Assembly (NCBI GenBank): GCA_964586595.1
Contig: CAZPHB010000012.1
Span: 1-64,000 of the forward strand
Direction of reading: 5' to 3'
DNA: 64,000 bases
Source of the DNA: REEB481 sp964586595
GTDB lineage: Bacteria > Bacteroidota > Bacteroidia > NS11-12g > UBA955
The notes under the pieces were generated by a model. That model was not told the DNA's origin, did no database searches, and saw nothing but the letters and a program-made list of their open reading frames with translations. A program made the translations under genes and the position numbers. Shown here in pieces: positions 27,050 through 35,718 of the stretch. Position 1 is the first letter of the stretch. The number at the start of each line of letters is the position of its first letter.

Positions 27050-27075
27050 GGGAAACGCTTTACTGTTTCCATTCG

Positions 27076-27108
27076 CATGACATTTCCATGACAATTCTGT
27101 GACAATAG
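27076..27108 (+). promoter_or_regulatory. three phased TGACA direct repeats
   Basis: Three head-to-tail 11-bp units, catgacatttc, catgacaattc and tgtgacaatag, place TGACA at 27078, 27089 and 27100, exactly one helical turn apart. The first two units differ by one base; the third is more divergent. They end 17 bp before a near-consensus -7 box (27126-27133), the position expected for an activator or repressor operator controlling the adhesin gene. Confidence 0.5.
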
Positions 27109-27125
27109 CGCATTAAAAATTGGAC

Positions 27126-27133
27126 TAACTTTA
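27126..27133 (+). promoter_or_regulatory. near-consensus -7 box for adhesin gene
   Basis: TAACTTTA differs from TAnnTTTG at the last base and lies 15 nt before the ATG at 27149. No -33 TTG is seen; the TGACA repeats occupy that place, which would fit an activator-dependent promoter. Confidence 0.35.
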
Positions 27134-27148
27134 CGCGCTAAAGTGATT

Positions 27149-30100
27149 ATGAAAAGAATCTTACTTTTTCTGGTTGGAGTATTTGCTACGGCTGTAGGCC
27201 ACGCGCAAATTTCTTCTAAAGGGACCGACTTTTTTTTCGCCTTTCCTCAGATTGACCTGAACCCAGACAGTATGCTGGTTTTCGTGACCAGCGATGTCAA
27301 TACCACGTTCACCATCGAGAACCCCAGGGTGACCGGATCACTGAAGAACTACTCTGTAACGGCGAATAAAGTTACCCGCGTAAATATGCCGGTTTCCACC
27401 TTTTACGTTACGGGGTCTGAAACTGTTCAGAACCTCGGCTGCAGGGTGCGTTCGAAAGATCCGGTATATGTATATCTGTTGAACCTGAAGGAGTTCCGTA
27501 CTTCCGGAACTTTTGTACTCCCGGTTAGTGCACTTCCCTACAACACCGAATTTATAGTTTCCAGCTATACGCCTACCTACCGCACAAATCCGGGGTTTGG
27601 AACGGCGCAGTATTCACAGGCGCAGTTTACCATTATTGGTGTTGACGACAACACACCCATTGAAATCATACCCAGGGTGCGCACCGCCAATGGAAAAACA
27701 GCGGGAACGCCCTTCTATGTGACCTTATCACGTGGCCAGGTTTACCAGGTACAAAGTCATATCAATGATGGAAGCACCGCCAATCCGCCTAATACCAACG
27801 GTGATTTGAGCGGGACTGTGGTGCGCGTGCGCAATGCGTGTAAACGCATCAATGTGCTTTCCGGAGCGGAAAGTGTCATTCTGCCATCTGCCTCTTGTCA
27901 GGGGCGGGAGCATTTGTGGGGGCAACTTTACCCAACCAACGTTTGGGGGATGAAGTACTTCATCAGCCCATTCGTTTCGAGCCGGAATGGTTACCTGTAC
28001 CGCGTGTATCCGCTGCAGGACAACACCACGATTTTCGTTGGAGGAACCTCGGTTGGTACCTTTAACCGCACGGGTTGGTACCAGGAAAATGTTGGCACAG
28101 AATCGGCGCGTTGCATCACATCCAACAAACCGGTGATGGTTGCCCAATACATGAAGGGCAATAACTGCAGCGGATTGAATGATGGCGACCCTGCCATGGT
28201 GATGGTACCGGCCAGCGATCAAATTGTACGCTCGGCTATTGTAGGAACGGCAAACACCAAAAACCTTACCGATCACTACGTAAACGTTATTGTTGACCAG
28301 AAATTCAAGAACCGTGTAAAGCTGAATGGCGCGGCTGTTTCTGCAGGCAGCTTTACGAATGCATGCAACAACATGTGTTATGCCCAAATCAAACTGGCAT
28401 ATTACGGATCACATAACCTCACCTGCGACAGCGGTTTCCAGGTGATGACCTATGGTTTCGGCAACTACGAAAGCTATGCTTACTATTCAGGAGCCAACTT
28501 TGAAGATTTGCGCTACAACATCACCATGATTCAGCCAAACCGTTGTCCTTCCTATCCGGTGTCTTTCATTGGCTCGGGAACCAACGCGCTGGGTTATACC
28601 TGGTATTTTGGCGATGGTGGAAAAGATACCGGCTCCAAAGTGACGCATCGCTACGAGAAACCGGGCAGCTACATTGCCCGCATGGTAGTTAAGGTGCCCG
28701 GTATTTGTGGCACGTTTGACAGTGTGGTTCGCACAAAAGTGGTGGATGTATTTCCTGGTCCTTCACCCAACTTCCCTGATTCTACCCTGGTTTGTGCCGA
28801 CAGTCTGAAGCTGACCCTGGACGCGGGCTTCAGCAGTAAATTCTTATATAAATGGCAGGACAGCAGCAATAAACAAACATTTCAGGTAACCAAACCCGGA
28901 AAATACTGGCTGCGTGTGTTGGACACTTCTACCAATTGCACTGTGTTTGATTCTACCCGCATTGTATTCGCCAATAAATTAACGGCTGCTTATGCGGCAG
29001 ACAGCGCATTGCCCTGCTTTGGAGACAACTACTTTGCGCTCAGGGACTCCAGCAAGGTGACCAACGACAAGATTTCCAGCTTCCGGTGGGTGGTGAAATA
29101 CCCTTCCAAAGATTCCATACTGGACACAGAACGCATCAAGGTGTCATTCCAGAATACGGGAAATTACATCCTTCAGTACTTTATCAAAACACAAAAAGGC
29201 TGTTCGGACAGCACCAGCGGAGTACTTTCTGTTTACGACCGACCAACGGCTGAATTTACTGTTGACACAAACAGAAACTGCCAGGGAGCGCCCTTTAAGT
29301 TCACTGCTTCATCCACAACGCCTGCGGGAACCATTCGTTCCTACAACTGGCAATGGGGAGATGCCAGCTTTGGTGGTGGTCCGGCGCCTTCCAAATCCTA
29401 CAACATACACGATACCTTCACGGTACGCCATATTGTAATTACCAGCTTTGGCTGTCGCGACACCATGGACTCTTCAGTTGTGGTATTGCCCAAGCCGGTA
29501 ATGCGATATACCGTGAATGATACCGGCTTCTGCCTGCGCGGAAACAACTTCACATTCATCAATAAGACCACCATACCCCTTGGCAGTTATCTATTCGATT
29601 GGTCATTCCCCGGACAGAGTTACATCAATACCGATACCATCAGAAAGTCGTTTACGGCTGCAGGCGCGGTAAATTTCACCCTCACTGCAACTTCAGATGC
29701 CGGGTGCAGGGATTCCGTTCGCGGCAGAATTCAAGTTTATCCGCATCCAACGGCCCGCATCAACCTCACGCCACCGGCAAGCTGTATCAACGGCCCGGCA
29801 TTTCGAATCAAAGACAGCAGCAGCATTGTTGGCGGCTCTTTGAAAGGCAGAACATGGACACTGGGTGACGGCAACAATGATACAGCGCTGTTGATTAGGA
29901 ATAAGCGCTATGCGACCTCGGGAACCTATACCATCACCCTGATTTCCAATTCCAATAAAAATTGCAAAGACACCACTACCGCTACCGCAACGGTGTACGG
30001 CAAGCCCAACGCCGACTTCAGCATCAGCAAGAGCAGTCAGTGTATTTCAGGGAACAGCTTCACCTTCACAGGAACTGGCAGCTACTTACAGCGTTTGTGG

Positions 30101-31528
30101 ACATACGGAGATAACTCAGGTGATACCGGAATGGTACGAAGCCATACCTATGCGGATACCGGAAGCTATACCGTGAGGAGCATCGCGCGAAATGCCAATG
30201 GCTGTCTGGATACCGTGAGCAAGCAAGTTCGTGTGCTGCCCGGGCCTACGGCATTCTTCAGTTCTTCACCGGACAGCACCTGTCTGGGCAATACCACCCG
30301 ATTCACCAACGGTTCCTATTTTAACGGCGGAAGCATTTCAGGATATTCCTGGGACTTCGGTGATGGTACAAGCACCGGAAACAACCCAAACCCGAGCAAG
30401 AAATACCTTACCTACGGCAGATTTAAGGTGCGCATGGTTGCACAAGGCGCCAATGGATGCAACGATACCATTTTCAAGAATGTGCGCATCTACGACAAGC
30501 CAAATGCTGCCTACGCCGTGAACGACAGCACCCAGTGCTTCGACGGACACTCTTTTGTCATTACCAATAATTCTACCGTTCGTGAAGGAAGCATCACTAC
30601 TTATGCCTGGGACCTGGACCAAGGCGTAACTTCCTCTGTACGGAATCCTGCCAACCGCAACTACAGCGCTATTGGCAGCTACAGAACTACCTTAATTGTA
30701 AGCACCAACTTTGGATGCAGCGATTCTGCAGCCATGGGCTTATATGTTTACCCAAGCCCAAGCATCAGCTTTACCGCAGATACCGCATGTCAGGGTGAAG
30801 ATTTCTTTTTCACGGGAAATGCCTCTGTTGTTCCGGGCAGCATCCAATCCTATGCGTGGACCTTTGGCGACGGAGGTACTTCAACCACACAAAACCCAAC
30901 GCATAAATACACCAACAGCGGAACCTTCACCGTAAGCTTTACCGCCGTATCTGATCAGGGATGTTCTACAACCCTGAGCGTTCCGGGAGCCGCACTTTCT
31001 TTGGTAAAACCTGTAGCCAATTTCACCAGCACACATCTTGGCTCCAGAGGTTTTGAAAGCGATTATCAGTTTGCAGACCGGAGCACCGGTGCAAATGATT
31101 GGTTGTGGTCTTTCGGTGACGGACAGAGCAGTACCATGCAGAATCCAAAAATTACCTTCAACGACACCGGAAGGATGCGTGTAGAATTGTTCGTAACCAA
31201 TACCGATGGTTGTTCCGCTACCGATGTGAAGTTTCTGCTTCTGAAACCAGAGCTTATGTGGTGGGTACCCACGGCCTTTACGCCAAATCGCGATACCAAA
31301 AACGAAGTTTGGGGCCCTGTAGGATTGTCTGGCACCATCAGTTACCACATGCAGTTGTTCAACCGTTGGGGTGAATTGATCTGGGATAATAAAAACCCGA
31401 ATCAAGGATGGGATGGAACCTTCAACGGCAAGGCAGTTCCTGAAGGTGTATATCCCTGGACCGTTTGGCTGCGCTACATTGACGGCAGGTTCTACAGTTT
31501 CCGTGGAACGGTTACCGTGTTGCGTTAA
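27149..31528 (+). CDS. IgGFc-binding/PKD-repeat T9SS surface protein
   Basis: A 1459-residue secreted protein. Signal peptide MKRILLFLVGVFATAVGHAQ is followed by an IgGFc_binding-like domain (~25-460; GTDFFFAFP, then VYVYLLN, AQYMKGN). About nine or ten PKD-type beta-sandwich repeats follow (~475-1370), recognisable by WxFGDG-like cores such as YTWYFGDGG, YSWDFGDGT, YAWTFGDGG and WLWSFGDGQ. The C-terminus (~1375-1459; PTAFTPNRD, LFNRWGELIW, GWDGTFNG, VPEGVYPW) is the CHU_C / type B T9SS sorting domain, predicting export by the type IX system and attachment outside. The ATG at 27149 was chosen over GTG 27143 because it opens the signal peptide. It appears monocistronic; the ligand is unknown. 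Confidence 0.87.
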   Translation: MKRILLFLVGVFATAVGHAQISSKGTDFFFAFPQIDLNPDSMLVFVTSDVNTTFTIENPRVTGSLKNYSVTANKVTRVNMPVSTFYVTGSETVQNLGCRVRSKDPVYVYLLNLKEFRTSGTFVLPVSALPYNTEFIVSSYTPTYRTNPGFGTAQYSQAQFTIIGVDDNTPIEIIPRVRTANGKTAGTPFYVTLSRGQVYQVQSHINDGSTANPPNTNGDLSGTVVRVRNACKRINVLSGAESVILPSASCQGREHLWGQLYPTNVWGMKYFISPFVSSRNGYLYRVYPLQDNTTIFVGGTSVGTFNRTGWYQENVGTESARCITSNKPVMVAQYMKGNNCSGLNDGDPAMVMVPASDQIVRSAIVGTANTKNLTDHYVNVIVDQKFKNRVKLNGAAVSAGSFTNACNNMCYAQIKLAYYGSHNLTCDSGFQVMTYGFGNYESYAYYSGANFEDLRYNITMIQPNRCPSYPVSFIGSGTNALGYTWYFGDGGKDTGSKVTHRYEKPGSYIARMVVKVPGICGTFDSVVRTKVVDVFPGPSPNFPDSTLVCADSLKLTLDAGFSSKFLYKWQDSSNKQTFQVTKPGKYWLRVLDTSTNCTVFDSTRIVFANKLTAAYAADSALPCFGDNYFALRDSSKVTNDKISSFRWVVKYPSKDSILDTERIKVSFQNTGNYILQYFIKTQKGCSDSTSGVLSVYDRPTAEFTVDTNRNCQGAPFKFTASSTTPAGTIRSYNWQWGDASFGGGPAPSKSYNIHDTFTVRHIVITSFGCRDTMDSSVVVLPKPVMRYTVNDTGFCLRGNNFTFINKTTIPLGSYLFDWSFPGQSYINTDTIRKSFTAAGAVNFTLTATSDAGCRDSVRGRIQVYPHPTARINLTPPASCINGPAFRIKDSSSIVGGSLKGRTWTLGDGNNDTALLIRNKRYATSGTYTITLISNSNKNCKDTTTATATVYGKPNADFSISKSSQCISGNSFTFTGTGSYLQRLWTYGDNSGDTGMVRSHTYADTGSYTVRSIARNANGCLDTVSKQVRVLPGPTAFFSSSPDSTCLGNTTRFTNGSYFNGGSISGYSWDFGDGTSTGNNPNPSKKYLTYGRFKVRMVAQGANGCNDTIFKNVRIYDKPNAAYAVNDSTQCFDGHSFVITNNSTVREGSITTYAWDLDQGVTSSVRNPANRNYSAIGSYRTTLIVSTNFGCSDSAAMGLYVYPSPSISFTADTACQGEDFFFTGNASVVPGSIQSYAWTFGDGGTSTTQNPTHKYTNSGTFTVSFTAVSDQGCSTTLSVPGAALSLVKPVANFTSTHLGSRGFESDYQFADRSTGANDWLWSFGDGQSSTMQNPKITFNDTGRMRVELFVTNTDGCSATDVKFLLLKPELMWWVPTAFTPNRDTKNEVWGPVGLSGTISYHMQLFNRWGELIWDNKNPNQGWDGTFNGKAVPEGVYPWTVWLRYIDGRFYSFRGTVTVLR

Positions 31529-31550
31529 GCTGCATCAGGATCTATCCAAT

Positions 31551-31584
31551 AAAAAAAACCCGGCCATGAAGCCGGGTTTTTTTT
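31551..31584. terminator. bidirectional terminator between adhesin and rpoD
   Basis: AAAACCCGGC and GCCGGGTTTT form a 10-bp stem with a 6-nt loop, flanked by an A run (31551-31558) and a T run (31577-31584). It ends the plus-strand adhesin gene (stop 31528) and the minus-strand rpoD gene (stop 31626). Confidence 0.92.
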
Positions 31585-31625
31585 ATTGTTATGCAGCGAA
31601 TAGCGTGGCGCTAAGTCCTGAAATC

Positions 31626-32489
31626 TTAACCTAAGTATGCTTTCAGGATTTTACTCTTGCTGCTTTTACGCAATCTGCGGAGTGCTTTCTCCTTGATTTG
31701 GCGCACGCGCTCTCTGGTCAAGCCAACCTTTTCGCTGATGTCTTCCAAAGTATGAGCGGGGCCACCATCCAGTCCGTAGTAGTACTTCAACACATCACGC
31801 TCTTTGTCGCTGAGGGTGTTGATTACGCGGCTGATCTCCTTCTGAAGTGACTCGTTGATAAGCGGAGTATCGGGGTCGGGTTCGTCATTTTGATCCAACA
31901 CGCCCAACAAGGTATTGTCTTCGCCCTCGGTAAGCGGCGCATCGATGCTCAGATGCCTTCCGGAGGAACGCAATGCATTTTCTACTTCGGTAACCGGGAT
32001 TTGCAGTGATTCCGCGATTTCTTCGGGTGTTGGTTCGCGCTCCAGTTCTTGTTCCAGCTTTGATGCTGCTTGTGTAATTCTGCCAATGCTTCCCACCTTG
32101 TTCAAGGGAAGGCGCACAATGCGGCTCTGGTCAGCCAATGCCTGAAGAATACTTTGACGAATCCACCAAACAGCGTAAGAAATAAATTTAAAACCCCTGG
32201 TTTCATCAAAACGTTTGGCCGCTTTGATCAGCCCCAGGTTGCCCTCGTTGATCAAATCGCCCAGCGTAAGACCTTGGTTTTGGTATTGCTTAGATACAGA
32301 AACAACAAAACGCAGGTTGGCGTTTACCAGTTTTTCCAAAGCAGCCTGATCACCTTCCCGGATGCGTCGGGCAAGTTCTACCTCCTCCTGGGCATCAATC
32401 ATGGGAACTTTGGAAATTTCATTGAGGTACTTGTCTAGCGACTTGTTCTCCCTGTTGGTAAACTGTTTACTGATTTTTAGTTGTCTCAT
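31626..32489 (-). CDS. rpoD: primary sigma factor RpoD/SigA
   Basis: A 287-residue group 1 sigma factor of Bacteroidota type. Region 1.2 (SLDKYLNEISKVPMI) starts near residue 17; region 2 holds NLRFVVSVSKQYQNQG, DLINEGNLGLIKAAKRFD and FISYAVWWIRQSI; region 3 follows; region 4 has the helix-turn-helix TLEDISEKVGLTRERVRQI. Region 1.1 and the large non-conserved insert of proteobacterial sigma-70 are missing, which is normal for the phylum. It would recognise the TTG / TAnnTTTG promoters seen in this window. A promoter box lies about 77 bp upstream of the ATG, and it shares a bidirectional terminator with the convergent adhesin gene. Confidence 0.95.
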   Translation of the reverse strand: MRQLKISKQFTNRENKSLDKYLNEISKVPMIDAQEEVELARRIREGDQAALEKLVNANLRFVVSVSKQYQNQGLTLGDLINEGNLGLIKAAKRFDETRGFKFISYAVWWIRQSILQALADQSRIVRLPLNKVGSIGRITQAASKLEQELEREPTPEEIAESLQIPVTEVENALRSSGRHLSIDAPLTEGEDNTLLGVLDQNDEPDPDTPLINESLQKEISRVINTLSDKERDVLKYYYGLDGGPAHTLEDISEKVGLTRERVRQIKEKALRRLRKSSKSKILKAYLG

Positions 32490-32565
32490 GCGCTGATGTT
32501 GCTACGCTAATAATGTGCTGCTTGTACTTAATAGTTTGACAGATGCACAGACTCCGTAGAATCTG

Positions 32566-32573
32566 CAAATTTA
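32566..32573 (-). promoter_or_regulatory. -7 box for rpoD
   Basis: TAAATTTG on the minus strand, a full TAnnTTTG match, located 77-84 bp upstream of the rpoD ATG, giving a leader of about 70 nt. This is unlike most boxes in the window, which sit within 15 nt of the start. Confidence 0.45.
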
Positions 32574-32587
32574 GGAAAAAACAGCGC

Positions 32588-34591
32588 TCAGTAGAAAAAG
32601 TTTGCCAGCTTGTAGGTAATAAAACTGGTAACATAGGCAAGGCCTGTCATGGTAAGCAACTGAATGGCGGGCCACTTCCAAGAACCCGTTTCCCTGCGCA
32701 CAACGGCGAGGGTGCTCATGCATTGCAGCGCGAAGGCATAGAATACCATCAGGCTGAGTGCGAACGGAATTCCGTAGAGCGGCGCACCTGTTAAGGGGTT
32801 TGTTTCGGCAGCCATTTTCTCCCTGATGCCCTGCGCATCATCTGCACCAACCGCATAGATGGTGCTCATGGTGCCCACAAAAACTTCCCGAGCTGCAAAA
32901 GATGTAATCAGTGCGATGCCCGTTTTCCAATCGAAACCAAGTGGCGCAATGACCGGCTCAATGGTTTTTCCCAACATTCCGGCATAGCTGTGTTCCAACA
33001 TTGCTGCAGATTGCATCTGCGCTGCCGTTGTGGCATCCATTCCCCGATTGGTGGCAAGTACGACTGCTTTGGCACCGGCTTCTTCCATAGCCTTACCCGG
33101 ACCAAACGAGGCAAGGAACCAAAGAACTACGGATATGATCAGGATGATGCTGCCCGCCTGCCATACAAAAGCCTTGCAGCGCTGGTACATTCCTTGGAAA
33201 ATATTGGCAAACCGTGGCCATTGGTAATCGGGCAATTCCATGATGAAGCCTGAGTTGCCGCGTTGTTTGATAAACAAACTCGTAACAGCGGCCAACACAA
33301 GTGCCGTGATGGCACCCAATAAATATATCAGGGTGAGCAGCAATCCGCGGGCATCGAAAATGCCTATGGTAAATCCTTCGGGAATGGCTAAAGAAATGAG
33401 CAATACATATACCGGCAAACGGGCACTGCAACTCATCAACGGCGTCACGAAGATGGTGATGAGCCGGTCTTTGAGGTTCGGAATGGTTCGGGCCGCCATG
33501 ATGCTGGGGATGGCGCAGGCCATGCCACCAACCAGCGGAATCACCGAACGCCCATTCAATCCGGCTTTGCGCATCAGGCGATCGGTGATGAAACTGGCTC
33601 TGGGCATGTAGCCGCTGTCTTCCAGGATGGAGAGGAACAAAAACAGCAATGCTATTTGCGGAATGAATACCAATACACCGGCAAGACCTGGAATGATGCC
33701 ACCACTGACCAATCCATTGAAGAAGCCGTCGGGCAATCTTGATTTCACATAACTACCCAAGGCAACCATTCCATCTTCAATCCATCCCATTGGAGCTTCA
33801 GCCAGGTAAAACACCGATTGAAAAATGAGGTACAACATGAAAAACAACAGCACAAAACCCCAGATTCTGTGGGTGAACAAACGATCGAGGATGCGGGTGG
33901 CCGAATGTTTCACCGGGGCAGTCTTTGTTTGCACCGCATCTACAATACTGCCGATAAATGTAAAACGTCTGCTGGTGTCTTTGCGTCGTTGTTCGGGCGT
34001 GATGGAATCATGCCCTGCCAGGTAACTCCTCAGTTTATTCATGGCCTGAGCCGGCGTGCCTGTATGTGAGGTACTGGCCCATGAACTGTTTGTTTTGGCC
34101 GCTGCCGCTTCGAGTACCGAGATGCCTTCACCCGTGCGCGGGTTCACGGGAACCACCAACACCCCAAGTTTGAGCGACAAGTCTTCAATGCTGATGTGCA
34201 TCCCTTTGCTGGCGGCCATATCCATCATGCTCAAAGCCAGCACCATTGGAATTCCAAGTTCGGCCATCTCTTCAAACATGAGCAGATGACGCCGCAGGTT
34301 TGTTGCATCTGCAACGTACACAATCAAATCGGGTGTATGGCTTTCTGAAGCCAGAACCATGGCCACTTCTGCTTCATCAGCACTGGCAGGAAACAAGCTG
34401 TACGAACCGGGTAAATCTACCAGGTTGCATCTGTTTCCCTTCAGCATCCAGCTACCCGCCCTCCGTTCTACCGTAGTTCCCGGCAAGTTGCTGGTTTTTT
34501 GCCGCAGCCCGGTAAGCCTGTTGAACAAGGTGCTTTTTCCTGTATTGGGATTGCCCGCAAGGACAATGTATCGTGCTACGGATTCGTTCAT
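32588..34591 (-). CDS. feoB: ferrous iron transporter FeoB
   Basis: A 667-residue inner membrane Fe(II) transporter. The N-terminal G domain has G1 GNPNTGKS (13-20), G2 in LPGTTVE, G3 DLPG (59-62) and G4 at 121-124, which reads SMMD instead of the usual NxxD. The membrane part has two Gate-like repeats (FLSILEDSGYMPRASFI and LMSCSARLPVYVLL) and about nine helices; the cysteine in SCSARLP is the conserved one of the transport path. The start overlaps the feoA stop by 4 bp, so FeoA and FeoB are co-translated. No C-terminal FeoC gene is present. Confidence 0.93.
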   Translation of the reverse strand: MNESVARYIVLAGNPNTGKSTLFNRLTGLRQKTSNLPGTTVERRAGSWMLKGNRCNLVDLPGSYSLFPASADEAEVAMVLASESHTPDLIVYVADATNLRRHLLMFEEMAELGIPMVLALSMMDMAASKGMHISIEDLSLKLGVLVVPVNPRTGEGISVLEAAAAKTNSSWASTSHTGTPAQAMNKLRSYLAGHDSITPEQRRKDTSRRFTFIGSIVDAVQTKTAPVKHSATRILDRLFTHRIWGFVLLFFMLYLIFQSVFYLAEAPMGWIEDGMVALGSYVKSRLPDGFFNGLVSGGIIPGLAGVLVFIPQIALLFLFLSILEDSGYMPRASFITDRLMRKAGLNGRSVIPLVGGMACAIPSIMAARTIPNLKDRLITIFVTPLMSCSARLPVYVLLISLAIPEGFTIGIFDARGLLLTLIYLLGAITALVLAAVTSLFIKQRGNSGFIMELPDYQWPRFANIFQGMYQRCKAFVWQAGSIILIISVVLWFLASFGPGKAMEEAGAKAVVLATNRGMDATTAAQMQSAAMLEHSYAGMLGKTIEPVIAPLGFDWKTGIALITSFAAREVFVGTMSTIYAVGADDAQGIREKMAAETNPLTGAPLYGIPFALSLMVFYAFALQCMSTLAVVRRETGSWKWPAIQLLTMTGLAYVTSFITYKLANFFY

Positions 34592-34815
34592 TGTGTTTTA
34601 ACCACTTCCAGCAAGGCCGCTTCTTCCTTGCGCATGCTCAACAAATATCCATCCCCTATTTCGAAGGCCAGAGGATCTCCAAAAGGCGCATGAAACAGGA
34701 GCTGAATCCTTACACCCGGCAGACAGCCCATTTCGGCAAGGCGCGCCGCCACGGGATGATCGGCTGACGAAGTAATCAGCGCTGATTCGCCAATGCTCAG
34801 GTCTGCTGCGTTCAT
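34588..34815 (-). CDS. feoA: FeoA ferrous iron transport accessory protein
   Basis: A 75-residue SH3-like FeoA protein. LAEMGCLPGVRIQLLFHAPFG (~27-47 region) with the MGCLPG turn and the following GDPLAFEI are family hallmarks. FeoA binds FeoB on the cytoplasmic side and is required for transport. Its stop overlaps the feoB start (ATGA, 34588-34591). A TAAATTTG box stands 10 nt before the ATG. I looked for a Fur box in the 121-bp divergent region and found only a weak resemblance. Confidence 0.9.
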   Translation of the reverse strand: MNAADLSIGESALITSSADHPVAARLAEMGCLPGVRIQLLFHAPFGDPLAFEIGDGYLLSMRKEEAALLEVVKTQ

Positions 34816-34825
34816 GTTGTGGCAA

Positions 34826-34833
34826 CAAATTTA
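34826..34833 (-). promoter_or_regulatory. -7 box for feoAB
   Basis: TAAATTTG on the minus strand fully matches TAnnTTTG and lies 10 nt before the feoA ATG. No TTG is at a normal -33 distance, consistent with a regulated promoter. Confidence 0.5.
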
Positions 34834-34936
34834 GACCCACCTTGGCATAAAATATATGAGCAACCGCATAATGGATAATCTGTATGGCTTTGTTGCAAGT
34901 GCATGCACCTTGGCTAAATTCGCATGACCAAATCTT

Positions 34937-35716
34937 ATGGCAATAAAAACCATGGCTGAATATGCGGCCGAAGGCCGAAGTCCTGAAGTGCTCTTTTGGG
35001 TTGGCTGCGCCGGAAGTTTCGACGAACGTGCACAACGCGTATCCAAAGCTTTTTCGAAAATACTGGAAGCTGCACACATAGAATTTGCCATCCTTGGTGC
35101 GGAAGAAAGTTGTACCGGAGACCCTGCCAAGCGCGCAGGAAATGAATTCCTGTTTCAGATGATGGCCATGAACAACATTGCTGTAATGAATGGTTATGGC
35201 ATCAAAAAAATAGTAACTACCTGTCCACATTGCTTCAATACCTTAAAAAATGAATATCCACAGCTTGGAGGTACTTATGAAGTCATGCACCACACCACAT
35301 TCATCAACGAGTTATTTGAAAGTGGCAGGCTCAAGGTGGAAGGTGGCGCTTTTAAGGGAAGTAAAATTGTGTATCACGACAGTTGTTACCTGGGTCGTGG
35401 CAACAATATCTACGAAGCCCCCAGGATGGTTATCGAGCGTTTGGATGCCGATCTGAAGGAAATGAAACGCTGCAGGACCAATGGCCTGTGCTGCGGTGCC
35501 GGTGGCGCTCAGATGTTCAAAGAAGCGGAACCGGGCTCTAAAGAAATCAATACCGAACGCAGTGAAGAAGCCCTGGAAACCCAGGCAGACATCATTGCGG
35601 TAAATTGTCCGTTCTGCATGACCATGCTGCGCGATGGCGTGAAGCATGCAGGTAAAGAGGAACAGGTTGCCGTAATGGACATTGCAGAGTTGGTAAGTCG
35701 CGCCGGAAATCTTTGA
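34937..35716 (+). CDS. (Fe-S)-binding CCG-domain oxidoreductase subunit
   Basis: A 259-residue protein with two cysteine-rich CCG-type domains like those of heterodisulfide reductase HdrB, LutA and GlpC. Cysteine clusters are FWVGCAG, ESCTGDPAKR, TTCPHCFNTL, then YHDSCYLGRGN, GLCCGAGGAQ and VNCPFCMTM. It should act with a membrane Fe-S/cytochrome-like partner; the candidate is the 433-residue protein at 56068-57369. In many Bacteroidota the two genes are side by side, but here they are 20 kb apart. The next gene starts 2 bp after its stop. Electron-transfer function is inferred and substrates are unknown. Confidence 0.87.
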   Translation: MAIKTMAEYAAEGRSPEVLFWVGCAGSFDERAQRVSKAFSKILEAAHIEFAILGAEESCTGDPAKRAGNEFLFQMMAMNNIAVMNGYGIKKIVTTCPHCFNTLKNEYPQLGGTYEVMHHTTFINELFESGRLKVEGGAFKGSKIVYHDSCYLGRGNNIYEAPRMVIERLDADLKEMKRCRTNGLCCGAGGAQMFKEAEPGSKEINTERSEEALETQADIIAVNCPFCMTMLRDGVKHAGKEEQVAVMDIAELVSRAGNL

Positions 35717-35718
35717 CC

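Noticed and set aside
27051..27070. GGAAAC/GTTTCC stem after mnmA as a terminator
   Set aside because: Six base pairs, low G+C content and no T run afterwards.
27149..31528. Regular repeats suggesting a CRISPR array or DNA satellite
   Set aside because: The repetition is at protein level (PKD modules of about 85-95 residues) with low DNA identity; no identical short repeats with unique spacers.
34868..34887. Fur-box-like ATAATGGATAATC sequence upstream of feoA
   Set aside because: Only half the classical 19-bp inverted repeat is matched, with an extra base, and it lies about 40 bp upstream of the -7 box; too weak to call.
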